Of a stretch of DNA of 64,000 bases, positions 1 to 8,582 are shown one piece after another (position 1 is the stretch's first letter; every line of letters begins with the position of its first letter). The DNA is from Butyrivibrio sp. INlla16. GTDB lineage: Bacteria; Bacillota; Clostridia; Lachnospirales; Lachnospiraceae. Position numbers and translations under genes: made by a program. The DNA is taken from NCBI RefSeq assembly GCF_900104155.1, contig NZ_FMYB01000002.1, positions 62,001 through 126,000 on the forward strand. The letters are read 5' to 3'. The notes under the pieces are model-generated. The model did not search any database. It was not told the origin of the DNA and saw only the letters and a list, made by a program, of their open reading frames with translations.

Positions 1-106
1 AGCAGAAGAATACCATCAAAAATACCTGGTGAAGAATCCCACAGGATACTGCCATATTCCGGCTGTGATGTTCGAACTGTCAAAGAATAAAGGACAGGGG
101 AAGTGA
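1..106 (+). CDS. msrA: Peptide methionine sulfoxide reductase MsrA, C-terminal end (partial)
   Basis: Only the last 34 codons are in the window (frame from base 2, stop TGA at 104-106). The encoded tail contains AEEYHQKYLVKNPTGYCHIP, the typical C-terminal segment of MsrA, which reduces methionine-S-sulfoxide in proteins; the YHQ..L..NP.GYCHI pattern is diagnostic. The upstream part is cut by the window edge, so a fused MsrB domain on the N-terminal side cannot be excluded. The next gene starts 16 bases downstream, so the two are probably co-transcribed. Confidence 0.8.
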   Translation, partial: AEEYHQKYLVKNPTGYCHIPAVMFELSKNKGQGK

Positions 107-122
107 TGAAAAAGGGGGAATC

Positions 123-587
123 ATGGGAAGATTAAAAGAGCTAAGAAAATATGTGGATGAAGAACTTAATAAGATAGAGGATCCCGACAAAAGGACAAGC
201 GCCATAGCACATCTCTATGGGGTATCGTTATCAGCTACAATCCTTGCAAAAAAGAGGGGGATGGACGAGGAACTTTCTGCTATGGCAGCAATGCTGCATG
301 ACCTTCATGCATATAAAAGCGGATCCTATTATGACCATGCGCACCTCGGTGCCGAGCTTGCAAGAAGCATCCTTGAAGAATTGAATATTACGACCAAAGA
401 AGAAACGGATATCATATGTGAGGCCATATACCACCATGATGATAAGCTTGTAGTAGATTCTCCTATGGATGAACTCCTAAAGGATGGTGATGTGATCGAC
501 CACTGCCTGAAGGATTCATCAAAACCGGTTAAAGAAAAAGAGCAGAAGCGATATGACTCTATTTGTAAGGAACTGGGAATAAATTAA
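123..587 (+). CDS. HD-domain metal-dependent phosphohydrolase
   Basis: The 154-aa protein has the HD-domain pattern: His30, the His59-Asp60 pair (MLHDLHAY), histidines at 72-74 and 104-105, and a late aspartate near 121-126 (DGDVIDH). HD proteins bind divalent metals and hydrolyse phosphoesters, often of nucleotides; the substrate cannot be told from sequence. It is a single compact cytosolic domain with no signal peptide. The ATG at 123 is preceded by a GGGGGAA ribosome site. It sits 16 bases after msrA and is followed by a hairpin terminator, so it is likely the last gene of the msrA unit. The family assignment is firm, the role unknown. Confidence 0.8.
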   Translation: MGRLKELRKYVDEELNKIEDPDKRTSAIAHLYGVSLSATILAKKRGMDEELSAMAAMLHDLHAYKSGSYYDHAHLGAELARSILEELNITTKEETDIICEAIYHHDDKLVVDSPMDELLKDGDVIDHCLKDSSKPVKEKEQKRYDSICKELGIN

Positions 588-612
588 AGTCGGAATAAGT
601 ATATGTACAGTC

Positions 613-642
613 AAGGGCATCTTGCATGAGATGCCCTCAAAC
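613..642 (+). terminator. Hairpin terminator after HD-domain gene
   Basis: GGGCATCT (615-622) pairs with AGATGCCC (629-636) around a 6-nt loop, followed by a weak T-rich stretch. It lies 25 bases after the HD gene stop. Confidence 0.55.
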
Positions 643-659
643 TTTGTATAACAAGAAAA

Positions 660-892
660 AGTAAATAAAATGGGGTTTCTTGCATTTTGGTATACGTTTT
701 AGGTACTTTTTAAGGGCGTTTTGAAGAGAAAAGTAAATAGAGAGCTGGAAAGAGCATTTTGGTATACCTGTTCTGAGAAATCATGGGTACCAAATGCTTT
801 AAAAAGCCTTTTTATTTACAAATAGCCATAAAAGAATCCGGAAAAATGGCCAAAAGGTATACCAAAAGTTCAAAAATGCTCTCTCATTTACT
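660..892. repeat. 233-bp palindromic element, copy 1 (four 36-bp modules)
   Basis: This intergenic stretch is a large imperfect palindrome centred on 776. It contains four related 36-bp modules: A 660-695 and B 732-767 in forward orientation, C 785-820 and D 857-892 inverted. Each runs from AGTAAAT or TGTAAAT to GGTATAC or GGTACCC. Spacers A-B and C-D are both exactly 36 bp and the central B-C spacer is 17 bp. A second copy with the same module order and spacing lies at 33726-33959. No protein-coding pattern is seen. It could fold as one long cruciform or RNA hairpin. The family is not recognised; a MITE-like or REP-like origin is inference. Confidence 0.85.
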
Positions 893-959
893 TTCATCCA
901 TTTTTTCCATTAAAGAATGCTTCCCCCTGGTCCTTTGCTATGCGAAATCCAACCTAATT

Positions 960-968
960 TGATATAAT
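960..968 (+). promoter_or_regulatory. Extended -10 promoter for cysK
   Basis: TGATATAAT, an extended -10 box, lies 87 bases before the cysK start. No good -35 is seen. The same 9-mer recurs before other genes (2019, 33103, 36280). Confidence 0.5.
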
Positions 969-1055
969 ACTCTTTAGCTGTTCTGCTTGGAGGATACAGA
1001 AGTAGGCAGGGATAAAATAATAAACATTCATAAAAAGTGATAAGAGGTTTTTACA

Positions 1056-1988
1056 ATGGTATATGAAAACGTGCTCGCTGCAGTCGGGCATACTCCGATG
1101 ATAAGACTTAACAGGATACCGGATCCGGACGGGGCGGAGATTCTGGTAAAATTCGAAGGTATCAATATCGGCGGATCGATAAAGACGAGAACCGCCCTCA
1201 ACATGATACTGGCTGCCGAGAAGCAGGGAATAATAAATGAAAATACTGTAATAGTTGAGCCTACAAGCGGAAATCAGGGGATAGGTCTTGCACTTGTCGG
1301 AGCGGTAAGAGGCTATAAAACAGTAATAATAATGCCTGATTCGGTAAGTGAAGAGAGAAGAAAGATTATAAGACATTACGGCGCCGAGGTAATACTTATC
1401 CATGATGAGGGAGACATAGGTGCATGCATAGAAGAGTGCTTAAATACAGCGCTCAGGATGCAGAAAGAGGATCCGAACATTTTTGTTCCTCAGCAGTTTG
1501 AGAATCCCAACAACACCATGGCGCATAAGAATCACACAGCGCTCGAGATAATGGCACAGGTTGAAAAACCGATACACGGCTTCTGCTCAGGAATAGGCAC
1601 CGGCGGAACCATTACGGGAATCGGTGAAGTACTAAAGGCGCAGTATCCTTTTATAGAAATCTGGGCGGCAGAGCCTGAAAATGCCGCAATTCTCGCGGGA
1701 GGTAATATTGGAACACACCTTCAGATGGGAATAGGTGACGGCATAATACCCGATATCCTGGATCAGTCTATTTACAACAATATCTCCATTATTACGGACG
1801 AGGAAGCCATCGGAATGGCCAAGAGGCTTGCCAGAGAAGAAGGGATAATGTGCGGAATTTCAAGCGGAACAAATGTAGCTGCGGCAGTTAAACTTGCGAA
1901 GAAACTCGGAAAGGGGAAGACAGTAGTTACCATACTTCCGGATACCGCTGAGAGATATTTTTCCACCCCTCTTTTTGATGAAAAATAA
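1056..1988 (+). CDS. cysK: O-acetylserine sulfhydrylase (cysteine synthase)
   Basis: The enzyme makes cysteine from O-acetylserine and sulfide using pyridoxal phosphate. The 310-aa length is normal. Visible motifs are the PLP lysine in GGSIKTR (Lys43), the substrate loop PTSGNQG (69-75), the phosphate-binding GIGTGGTITG (about 179-188) and GISSGTN near residue 265. Two positions differ from the commonest forms: KTR in place of KDR after the lysine and SGNQG in place of SGNTG. The ATG at 1056 follows AGAGG. It appears monocistronic, with its own extended -10. A cystathionine beta-synthase-like activity is possible, but there is no CBS domain. Confidence 0.88.
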   Translation: MVYENVLAAVGHTPMIRLNRIPDPDGAEILVKFEGINIGGSIKTRTALNMILAAEKQGIINENTVIVEPTSGNQGIGLALVGAVRGYKTVIIMPDSVSEERRKIIRHYGAEVILIHDEGDIGACIEECLNTALRMQKEDPNIFVPQQFENPNNTMAHKNHTALEIMAQVEKPIHGFCSGIGTGGTITGIGEVLKAQYPFIEIWAAEPENAAILAGGNIGTHLQMGIGDGIIPDILDQSIYNNISIITDEEAIGMAKRLAREEGIMCGISSGTNVAAAVKLAKKLGKGKTVVTILPDTAERYFSTPLFDEK

Positions 1989-2018
1989 TCCTGGAGAGTT
2001 CAATTTTCATAAGGCAAA

Positions 2019-2027
2019 TGATATAAT
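2019..2027 (+). promoter_or_regulatory. Extended -10 promoter for small gene
   Basis: TGATATAAT lies 81 bases before the 58-aa reading frame that starts at 2108. No clear -35 accompanies it. Confidence 0.45.
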
Positions 2028-2107
2028 ATTTTTAAGCGAATAGAGACGAGAGAATGATTATCTATATGAAGATGTGTTAAAAATTCTAAAACCAGGAGGT
2101 AGAAAGC

Positions 2108-2284
2108 ATGGTGATTATAGATAAGATATTCGGGGAACACGAGGACGTGTACAAGAGCCCCTCAGAAGGAGAGCTCCAGATGGAGCAGACGGGAACAAAG
2201 GAGAAAAAGCCGAAGGCCGAGATCACGGAGGAGGATACGGTGAGGTTTACGGAGCACGACAGATTCTGGGAGGGCATGAAATAA
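2108..2284 (+). CDS. Small charged protein, 58 aa, unknown function
   Basis: A short reading frame begins at ATG 2108, eight bases after a perfect AGGAGG, and ends with TAA at 2282-2284. The product begins MVIIDKIFGEHEDVYKSPS and ends RFTEHDRFWEGMK; it is hydrophilic, rich in Glu and Lys, with no signal peptide or membrane segment. An extended -10 lies upstream and the lysine-riboswitch promoter follows directly. I do not recognise the family. The strong ribosome site and dedicated promoter argue that it is translated. Confidence 0.6.
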   Translation: MVIIDKIFGEHEDVYKSPSEGELQMEQTGTKEKKPKAEITEEDTVRFTEHDRFWEGMK

Positions 2285-2309
2285 GTTTGTTTTAATTTAA
2301 TTCATCACG

Positions 2310-2338
2310 TTGACACTGCACTGCGCTAGTGTTATTAT
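2310..2338 (+). promoter_or_regulatory. Promoter of the lysine riboswitch-dapA unit
   Basis: TTGACA (2310-2315), a 17-bp spacer and TATTAT (2333-2338) form a near-consensus housekeeping promoter just before the riboswitch. Confidence 0.8.
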
Positions 2339-2345
2339 GACATAC

Positions 2346-2520
2346 AAGATTCAGATAGAGGTTGCGTATTCTATCAGTAAGAATTCTGATGCGACAGGCG
2401 CAGGTGAGGAATTCCGAAAGGACAATACGCCGAAGGATGAGCCCGCCTGCAGGGGTTATACCTGGGCATACAGTTAAGAGCTGTATGACTGTCATCGCAA
2501 GATGGGGAGCTATCGCACTA
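2346..2520 (+). ncRNA. Lysine riboswitch (L-box)
   Basis: The leader carries the L-box landmarks in order: AGATAGAGGTTGCG, ATCAGTA, GGAATTCCGAAAGGA, CGCCGAAGGATGAG, CCTGGGCATAC, ATGACTGTCATCGC and TGGGGAGCTATCGCAC closing the first stem. L-box RNAs bind lysine and usually terminate transcription when lysine is abundant. The position between a strong promoter and dapA fits feedback control of diaminopimelate/lysine synthesis. A terminator hairpin follows directly. Confidence 0.9.
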
Positions 2521-2545
2521 ATTTATTTTGGTGATGATTATTATG

Positions 2546-2602
2546 GAGCTAACTCTCTTTGCGATGAGTTAGCTCTTTTTCAAATGTTATACATTTGAAA
2601 AA
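2546..2602 (+). terminator. Riboswitch expression-platform terminator with overlapping second hairpin
   Basis: GAGCTAACTC (2546-2555) pairs with GAGTTAGCTC (2566-2575), followed by TTTTT. The T tract is also the 5' arm of a second hairpin, TTTTTCAAATGT (2576-2587) with ACATTTGAAAAA (2591-2602), 3-nt loop. The first is a standard intrinsic terminator; the second may be a competitor or incidental. Confidence 0.75.
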
Positions 2603-2635
2603 GACGATGTACAAATAATAAAAGGAGACAACTTT

Positions 2636-3517
2636 ATGGCAGTATTTAAAGGTGCAGGTGTTGCTATTGCAACTCCATTTTATGAAGACGGATCGGTTAA
2701 TTATGATGAGTTCAAGAGACTGATTGATTTTCAGATTGAGAACGGAACCGATGCTATCATCGTGTGCGGAACGACAGGTGAGAGCGCTACCATGACAGAA
2801 GAAGAGCACATGGAGGTATCAAGGTTCTGCATCGAATATGTAAATAAGAGAGTTCCCGTAATTGCAGGAGCAGGATCGAACTGCACTAAGACTGCAATCG
2901 ATCTTTCGGTTGATGCTGCTAAGGCAGGCGCGGACGCGATCCTTTCAGTAACTCCTTATTACAACAAAGCAACTCAGGACGGACTCGTTCAGCACTTTAC
3001 TGCAGTTGCTAAGGCTGTTGATATTCCGATAATCCTTTACAACGTACCCAGCCGCACAGGCTGCAACATTCTGCCTGAGACAGCAGTCCGAATGTGCAAG
3101 GACGTTGATAATATCGTCGGTATCAAGGATGCAGCAGGTAATCTGGCTCAGACTACCAAGATGATGCAGCTTGCTGACGGATGCATCGATCTCTATTCAG
3201 GTGAGGACGGACTTGTTGTTCCGATCATGTCACTCGGCGGACTCGGAGTTATTTCTGTATTATCAAATGTTGCACCAAGGCAGACTCATGACATGTGTCA
3301 GAAGGCTCTGGACGGAGACTTTACAGGCGCAGCCAAGATTCAGCTGGAGGCACTTCCTCTTATCGATGCACTTTTCTCAGAGGTTAATCCCATTCCGGTT
3401 AAGGCAGCACTCGAGATGATCGGCTTCAAGGCAGGTCCGCTTCGTCTTCCTCTCACAACTATGACAGAGAAGAACAGAGTTGTTCTTGAGAAGGAACTGA
3501 AGAAATTCTTGGGATAA
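2636..3517 (+). CDS. dapA: 4-hydroxy-tetrahydrodipicolinate synthase
   Basis: DapA condenses pyruvate with aspartate semialdehyde, the first committed step to diaminopimelate and lysine. The 293-aa TIM-barrel protein has the expected residues: GTTGES (45-50), Tyr135 in YNVPSRTG, Arg140, and the Schiff-base Lys164 in GIKDAAGN. The start ATG at 2636 follows AAGGAG. It is the first gene after the lysine riboswitch, and dapB begins 18 bases after its stop. Confidence 0.95.
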   Translation: MAVFKGAGVAIATPFYEDGSVNYDEFKRLIDFQIENGTDAIIVCGTTGESATMTEEEHMEVSRFCIEYVNKRVPVIAGAGSNCTKTAIDLSVDAAKAGADAILSVTPYYNKATQDGLVQHFTAVAKAVDIPIILYNVPSRTGCNILPETAVRMCKDVDNIVGIKDAAGNLAQTTKMMQLADGCIDLYSGEDGLVVPIMSLGGLGVISVLSNVAPRQTHDMCQKALDGDFTGAAKIQLEALPLIDALFSEVNPIPVKAALEMIGFKAGPLRLPLTTMTEKNRVVLEKELKKFLG

Positions 3518-3535
3518 GGGGAGAAAGGACAAAGT

Positions 3536-4291
3536 ATGATTAAAGCAATTATGCACGGCTGCAATGGTCGTATGGGTCATGTAATTGTCGACCTTGCAGG
3601 GGCAGATGAAAATATCGAGATCGTAGCAGGTGTTGATGCCTATGGGGAGAATTCTTACAATTTTCCTGTATTTGATTCTATAGAAAAATGTGATGTGGAT
3701 GCTGATGTTGTAATTGATTTTTCCAATGCATCGGCTGTTGATAACCTTCTTGAGGTATGCGCAGGCAAGAACCTACCGGTAGTACTTTGCACGACCGGAC
3801 TTTCGGAAGCGCAGCTTGCTAATGTTCAGAGCACTTCAGGCAAAATTGCAATCCTGAAATCGGCTAACATGTCTGTAGGTATCAACATGCTTATGAAGGT
3901 ACTGAAGGAGATTTCACCTGTACTTGACGCAGCCGGTTTTGATATCGAGATAGTAGAAAAACACCACAATCAGAAGCTCGATGCGCCCAGCGGAACAGCG
4001 CTGGCACTCGCAGATTCCGTTAACGATTCACTTACTGAAAAGTGCGAGTATGTATTTGACAGAAGCACCAGACGTGAGAAGAGACCTAAGAAGGAAATCG
4101 GTATTTCTGCGGTTCGCGGTGGCACCATCGTAGGAGACCATGATGTAATATTTGCGGGAACTGATGAGGTTATCACTCTTTCTCACAGAGCTTATTCACG
4201 AAGCGTTTTTGCAAAGGGTGCCATTGAGGCAGCGAAGTTCCTTGCAGGAAAGAGCGCAGGAATGTATGACATGAGCGATGTTATCGGGTGA
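3536..4291 (+). CDS. dapB: 4-hydroxy-tetrahydrodipicolinate reductase
   Basis: DapB reduces the DapA product with NAD(P)H. The 251-aa protein has the dinucleotide motif GCNGRMG (8-14) and the family signature EKHHNQKLDAPSGTA (141-155), holding the catalytic histidine and substrate lysine. The ATG at 3536 follows GGAGAAAGG. It lies 18 bases after dapA under the same riboswitch. The stop region overlaps a possible GTG start of the next gene, although a better start lies 38 bases downstream. Confidence 0.95.
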   Translation: MIKAIMHGCNGRMGHVIVDLAGADENIEIVAGVDAYGENSYNFPVFDSIEKCDVDADVVIDFSNASAVDNLLEVCAGKNLPVVLCTTGLSEAQLANVQSTSGKIAILKSANMSVGINMLMKVLKEISPVLDAAGFDIEIVEKHHNQKLDAPSGTALALADSVNDSLTEKCEYVFDRSTRREKRPKKEIGISAVRGGTIVGDHDVIFAGTDEVITLSHRAYSRSVFAKGAIEAAKFLAGKSAGMYDMSDVIG

Positions 4292-4329
4292 CAGATCTTA
4301 AGCACAACTTTCGCATAAATGAGGATAAA

Positions 4330-5127
4330 ATGAGACTTAGACCTTGCATAGATATACATAACGGACAGGTTAAGCAGATTGTAGGCAGCAGCCTGCGCGA
4401 CACGGGGGACTTGGCTAAAGAGAACTTCGTATCAGAGCAGGATGCTGCTTTTTTTGCACGCCTTTATAAGGAAAAAGGGCTGCGGGGAGGACACATCATA
4501 GTTCTTAATGCAGCTGACAGCCTATACTACGAAGCATCTGTAGGGCAGGCACTATCCGCTCTTTCAGAAACACCGGGATATTTGCAGGTGGGAGGAGGAA
4601 TTACTGCTGAAAATGCCTGGAGATTCCTTGATGCAGGAGCTTCGCATGTCATCGTGACAAGCTATGTTTTTAAGGATGGAAAAATCAATTACGAGAACCT
4701 TAAAAAGCTTCTTCGGGAAGTCGGAAAAGAGCACCTGGTTCTTGATCTTAGCTGCAGGAAAGCAATTAAGAATGACAGCTCCGAACAAAACTATTATATC
4801 GTTACGGACAGATGGCAGAAGATGACAGAAGTCGCTGTGACAATGGAGACCATGGATGAACTATCGGGCTACTGCGACGAATTTCTTGTACACGCAGTCG
4901 ATGTGGAAGGAAAGCAGTCCGGCATAGAAGAGGAGCTTGCAACCATGCTTGGAGGGTGGGGGAAACTTCCAATAACCTATGCGGGTGGAGTTCACAACTT
5001 CGATGATCTTAACCTTTTGAAAAAATCCGCAGGAGGAAAACTTGATGTCACTATAGGAAGTGCCCTTGATATTTTCGGAGGGAATATGCCTTTTGAAGAT
5101 GTTATAAGTTTTATGGAACACAGCTGA
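4330..5127 (+). CDS. hisA: HisA-type phosphoribosyl isomerase (eukaryote-like HIS6 form)
   Basis: HisA opens the ribose ring of ProFAR in histidine synthesis. The protein starts MRLRPCIDIHNGQVKQIVGS, with the catalytic aspartate in the first strand and a second half containing VDVEGKQSGIEEEL and TYAGGVHNFDDL. The long first loop and overall pattern resemble the fungal HIS6-like branch rather than classic bacterial HisA. I chose ATG 4330 (265 aa), which has GAGGA five bases upstream and matches the conserved N terminus. A GTG at 4288 would add 14 unconserved residues. No other his genes are nearby; it rides in the lysine-controlled dapAB unit. Confidence 0.8.
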   Translation: MRLRPCIDIHNGQVKQIVGSSLRDTGDLAKENFVSEQDAAFFARLYKEKGLRGGHIIVLNAADSLYYEASVGQALSALSETPGYLQVGGGITAENAWRFLDAGASHVIVTSYVFKDGKINYENLKKLLREVGKEHLVLDLSCRKAIKNDSSEQNYYIVTDRWQKMTEVAVTMETMDELSGYCDEFLVHAVDVEGKQSGIEEELATMLGGWGKLPITYAGGVHNFDDLNLLKKSAGGKLDVTIGSALDIFGGNMPFEDVISFMEHS

Positions 5128-5168
5128 TATGAAGGAATAATGTTGCTATAGCAACCTCGCTCGGTGCT

Positions 5169-5197
5169 AGAGTTTTTGTTAGCAAAACTCTTTTTTT
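5169..5197 (+). terminator. Intrinsic terminator of dapA-dapB-hisA
   Basis: AGAGTTTT (5169-5176) pairs with AAAACTCT (5184-5191), followed by a run of seven to eight T. A small GTTGCTATAGCAAC palindrome precedes it. Confidence 0.85.
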
Positions 5198-5283
5198 ATA
5201 CTAATTTAAGAAAAGAATTGTGCATAATATAGTACGATATTATTAGTAAGATTCGTAGAGTTTTTGCAGAGGGGGCACTCAGA

Positions 5284-6951
5284 ATGAGATATATCAACGC
5301 AAAGAAAAGATTTATGGTATCTGATGAGGATTGCATCACTAGAAGTATCGAGTTCACTGAAGAATCACTAAAAAGTATAGGCTTAAATAAAAAGCTGGTA
5401 ATAAAGGCCGTTCTGGTTGCAGAGGAGACGATTGCCCAGCTTATTAAAAAGATGCCTCCCAATGGTACATTTACTGTCTGTGTAAGGAAAATTCTTGGTG
5501 AGACGGAAGTGGTAATAAGGGCCAGAGGACCTGAATATAATCCGGATACAACAACCGCAGACGGGGTTGATAATTTAGAGAGGCTTGAGGATGAGGATGC
5601 GCAGGATGCTATTAGAGCTATCTTGCTGAAGGCACATGGCGAGGACTTCAAGGTAAGCTATAAAAACGGTGTCAACAAGATCAGAATTCTTGCAAGCGGT
5701 GCTGAATCTTCAATGCTTATTAACACAATGATCGGCCTTGTGCTTGGCCTTATTTTCGGAGTTCTTTTGCAGATGGTGATTCCGCCGCAGATTGCGGGAG
5801 GTATTTCAAAATATGCACTGGATCCCATAAAAACAGTCTTCATGAACTGCCTTAAGATGATAATCGCACCGGTTGTCTTTTTCTCAATCGTATCCTGTGT
5901 ATCGCAGTTCAAAGACCTGTCCCAGCTTGGAAGAATTGGCGGCAAAGTAATGGGAGTGTATATGCTGACGACGGTTCTGGCTGTGCTGCTGTCGTTGGGT
6001 ATTTCGATGTTTATTCACCCCGGGAACTTTGGATTTGCGCTATCCCTTTCGGAAGCGGCAGCAGACGTATCCGTTGATACGAATGTTGATACGTCGATTC
6101 TTCATACGATAATTGGAATATTCCCATCGAACTTTGTACAACCATTCGTGGATTCAGATACCCTTAAGATAATATTCCTGGCATTTATATGCGGAATAGC
6201 AGTTGGAATGATCGGTGAATATTCGGCATTCCTAAAGAACTTTTTCGATGCCTGCAATTCACTTTTCCTTACAATAACAACGCTTGTCACAAAGATAATT
6301 CCTGTCGCTGTATTCTGCTCGGTAGCGCTCATGGTTAAGGACATGGGAGGTGCGTCGATTTTATCGGTGCTGGGGTTTGCCGGAACGGTACTGTTCTCAA
6401 TGCTTTGCATGATGCTGGTGTATGGCATTCTGATTGCTGTTATCGGACGACTGAATCCCATACACTTTTATAAAAAGAATCGGGAAGGCATGCTTACGAG
6501 TTTTACGCTTGCATCAAGTAATGCAGCCATGCCGACAAACATGAGAACCTGTACCGACAAACTTGGAATATCTCCGAGAGTCTGCAGCTTCTCGATACCG
6601 CTCGGAGCAACCGTTAATATGGACGGAACCTGTATATTCCTAACAGCAGCGGGATTGTTCCTTGCCAGAGCTTACGGCGTCAGCATTCCTCCGTCAGCAT
6701 ATTTGTCTCTGGTTATAACCATTATTTTGCTTTCTCTCGGATGTCCGGGAGTTCCCGGAGCAGCAATCGTTTGCGTGGGTATTGTTCTTGTACAGATTGG
6801 TGTCCCGATTGAGTCGGTAGGACTTATAATCGGTATCCATCCCATTATCGACATGTTCGAAACGATGTCCAACACAACAGGAGACGTGGCTGCAGCCTTG
6901 ATTGTAGCCAAAACAGAAGGCCTCCTCGACGTAGACCTCTATAAATCATGA
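5284..6951 (+). CDS. GHKL-ATPase-like domain fused to a dicarboxylate/amino acid:cation symporter
   Basis: Residues 1 to about 135 are a soluble domain resembling anti-sigma/histidine-kinase ATPases (AEETIAQLI like an N-box; final strands KVSYKNGVNKIRI), but the usual N-box Asn and DxGxG are not evident, so ATP binding is doubtful. From about residue 140 a full DAACS symporter follows: HP1-like SSNAAMPTN, NMDGT in TM7, GCPGVPGAA in HP2 and NTTGD in TM8. DAACS proteins import glutamate, aspartate or C4-dicarboxylates with Na+ or H+. Total 555 aa, about 130 longer than usual. The ATG follows GAGGGGG. A paralogue lies tail-to-tail on the other strand. The domain identity is inference from pattern. 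Confidence 0.8.
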   Translation: MRYINAKKRFMVSDEDCITRSIEFTEESLKSIGLNKKLVIKAVLVAEETIAQLIKKMPPNGTFTVCVRKILGETEVVIRARGPEYNPDTTTADGVDNLERLEDEDAQDAIRAILLKAHGEDFKVSYKNGVNKIRILASGAESSMLINTMIGLVLGLIFGVLLQMVIPPQIAGGISKYALDPIKTVFMNCLKMIIAPVVFFSIVSCVSQFKDLSQLGRIGGKVMGVYMLTTVLAVLLSLGISMFIHPGNFGFALSLSEAAADVSVDTNVDTSILHTIIGIFPSNFVQPFVDSDTLKIIFLAFICGIAVGMIGEYSAFLKNFFDACNSLFLTITTLVTKIIPVAVFCSVALMVKDMGGASILSVLGFAGTVLFSMLCMMLVYGILIAVIGRLNPIHFYKKNREGMLTSFTLASSNAAMPTNMRTCTDKLGISPRVCSFSIPLGATVNMDGTCIFLTAAGLFLARAYGVSIPPSAYLSLVITIILLSLGCPGVPGAAIVCVGIVLVQIGVPIESVGLIIGIHPIIDMFETMSNTTGDVAAALIVAKTEGLLDVDLYKS

Positions 6952-6957
6952 AAAACA

Positions 6958-6992
6958 GTTCCCCGGGTGATGAATACATATACCCGGGGAAC
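6958..6992. terminator. Bidirectional terminator between the two symporter genes
   Basis: GTTCCCCGGGT (6958-6968) pairs exactly with ACCCGGGGAAC (6982-6992) in the gap between convergent genes. Confidence 0.7.
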
Positions 6993-7010
6993 GTTATTAA
7001 GGGGATAGTA

Positions 7011-8582
7011 TCAGTTTTTGAATTTATCCAAATCCAATAGGTTTTCGGTTTTGGCAACTATGAGAGCGGCGGCAACATCGCCTGTAGTATTCGACATGGT
7101 ATCGATCATGTCTATGATAGGGTGAATTCCCATCACAATTCCGATAGCTTCCAGAGGAACGCCAATCTGTCCCAAGACAATGCCGAGACACACAAGTCCG
7201 GATCCCGGCACGCCCGGACAGCCAAGTGACAGCAAGATAATAGTGATAGCAAGAGAAAAGTACGATGAAGCAGGAATGCTGATTCCATAAGCTCTTGCAA
7301 GAAACAATCCTGTGGTTACCAGAAAAATACAAGCGCCGTCCATATTCACCGTAGCACCAAGCGGAATGGAAAAACTGCATACTTTCGGAGAAATCCCGAG
7401 TTTATCGGTGCAGATTCGCATATTGGTGGGCATTGCTGCATTACTTGATGAAAGAGTAAAACTCGTAAGCATGCCTTCTTTGTTCTTTTTATAAAACGTA
7501 AACGGATTCAGCCTTCCCATAATGGTAATCAGAATGCCATAGATTATGAGCATGCAGAATATGGCAAATAGCTGGGTAAAGAAAAATCCCAGAACCGAAA
7601 AAAGTGACTTCCCGCCAAGATTTTTAACCATAATTGATGCAGAACAGAATACAGCGATAGGAATACATTTTGAGATTATTGTCGTTATGGTAAGGAAAAG
7701 TGAATTGCAGGCCTCGAAGAATTTTCCTAGAAACGATGAGTATTCACCGATCATCCCAACAGCTATTCCGGTCAGGGCAGCAAGGAAAATGATCTGCAGG
7801 GTATTGGAATCTACAAACGGCTGCAGAAAATTCGAAGGGAAAATGCCTACAATTGTGTGAAGAAGAGATGTATCGACAGTTGTATTCACTGATACATTTT
7901 GTGATACATCAGTAAGGGTAAGAGCAAATCCCAATTCTCCCGGTTTTATTAGCATAGAAATGCCCATGGCCATCAAAATAGCAAGCACTGTTGTAAACAG
8001 ATACATGCTCATAACTTTGCCGCCGATCCTTCCGAGCTGGGATAAATCCTTAAACTGCGATATGCAGGATACGATCGAGAAAAAAACCACCGGTGCGATA
8101 ATCATTTTAAGACAGTTCATGAAGACTGTTTTTACAGGATCCAGAGCATATTGTAAAATACCATCTGCAACCTGCGACGGAATTACTGTTTGCAACAGAA
8201 CTCCGAAAATAAGTCCAAGCCCAAGACAGATCATAGTATTAATAAGCATTGAAGATTCTGAGCCGCCCGCGAGAATTCTGATCGTATTGGTGCCGTTTTT
8301 ATAGCTTACTTTATAATTCTCACCATGGGCTTTTAGGAGTAAGGAACGTATTATGTCCTGAGCATCCTCATCTTCAAGCTTTCCGAGATTATCAATTCCA
8401 TCTGCGACTGAAGTATCAGGATGATATTCGCTTCCTTTTGCAGTTATAACAACTTCCGCCTCGCCGAGCATTTTTCTCACACATACTGAAAAATGCCCAT
8501 TTGGCGGTATCCTCTCTATGAGCTGAGCAACCGTTTCTTCTGCAATAAGAATAGTCTTTATCAAATGCTTTTTATTTAAATC
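7011..8582 (-). pseudogene. Second GHKL-like/DAACS symporter gene, main 3' part (split by insertion)
   Basis: The product is closely similar to the neighbour at 5284-6951 along its length (AEETVAQLIERIPPNG, SSSNAAMPTN, NMDGA, GCPGVPGSG, NTTGD). The gene-like frame begins abruptly at codons Asp-Leu-Asn (8582-8574); the first 32 codons are missing here. They lie at 11109-11204 on the same strand, followed by the same Asp-Leu-Asn codons. The shared bases GATTTAAAT form a perfect 9-bp direct repeat. A TTG at 8564 could start a 517-aa protein lacking the first helix of the soluble domain, so the symporter half might still be made, but the original gene is broken. Confidence 0.85.

Noticed and set aside
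4288-4330. GTG start for HisA overlapping dapB
   Set aside because: It adds 14 unconserved residues; ATG 4330 matches the family N-terminus and has GAGGA upstream.
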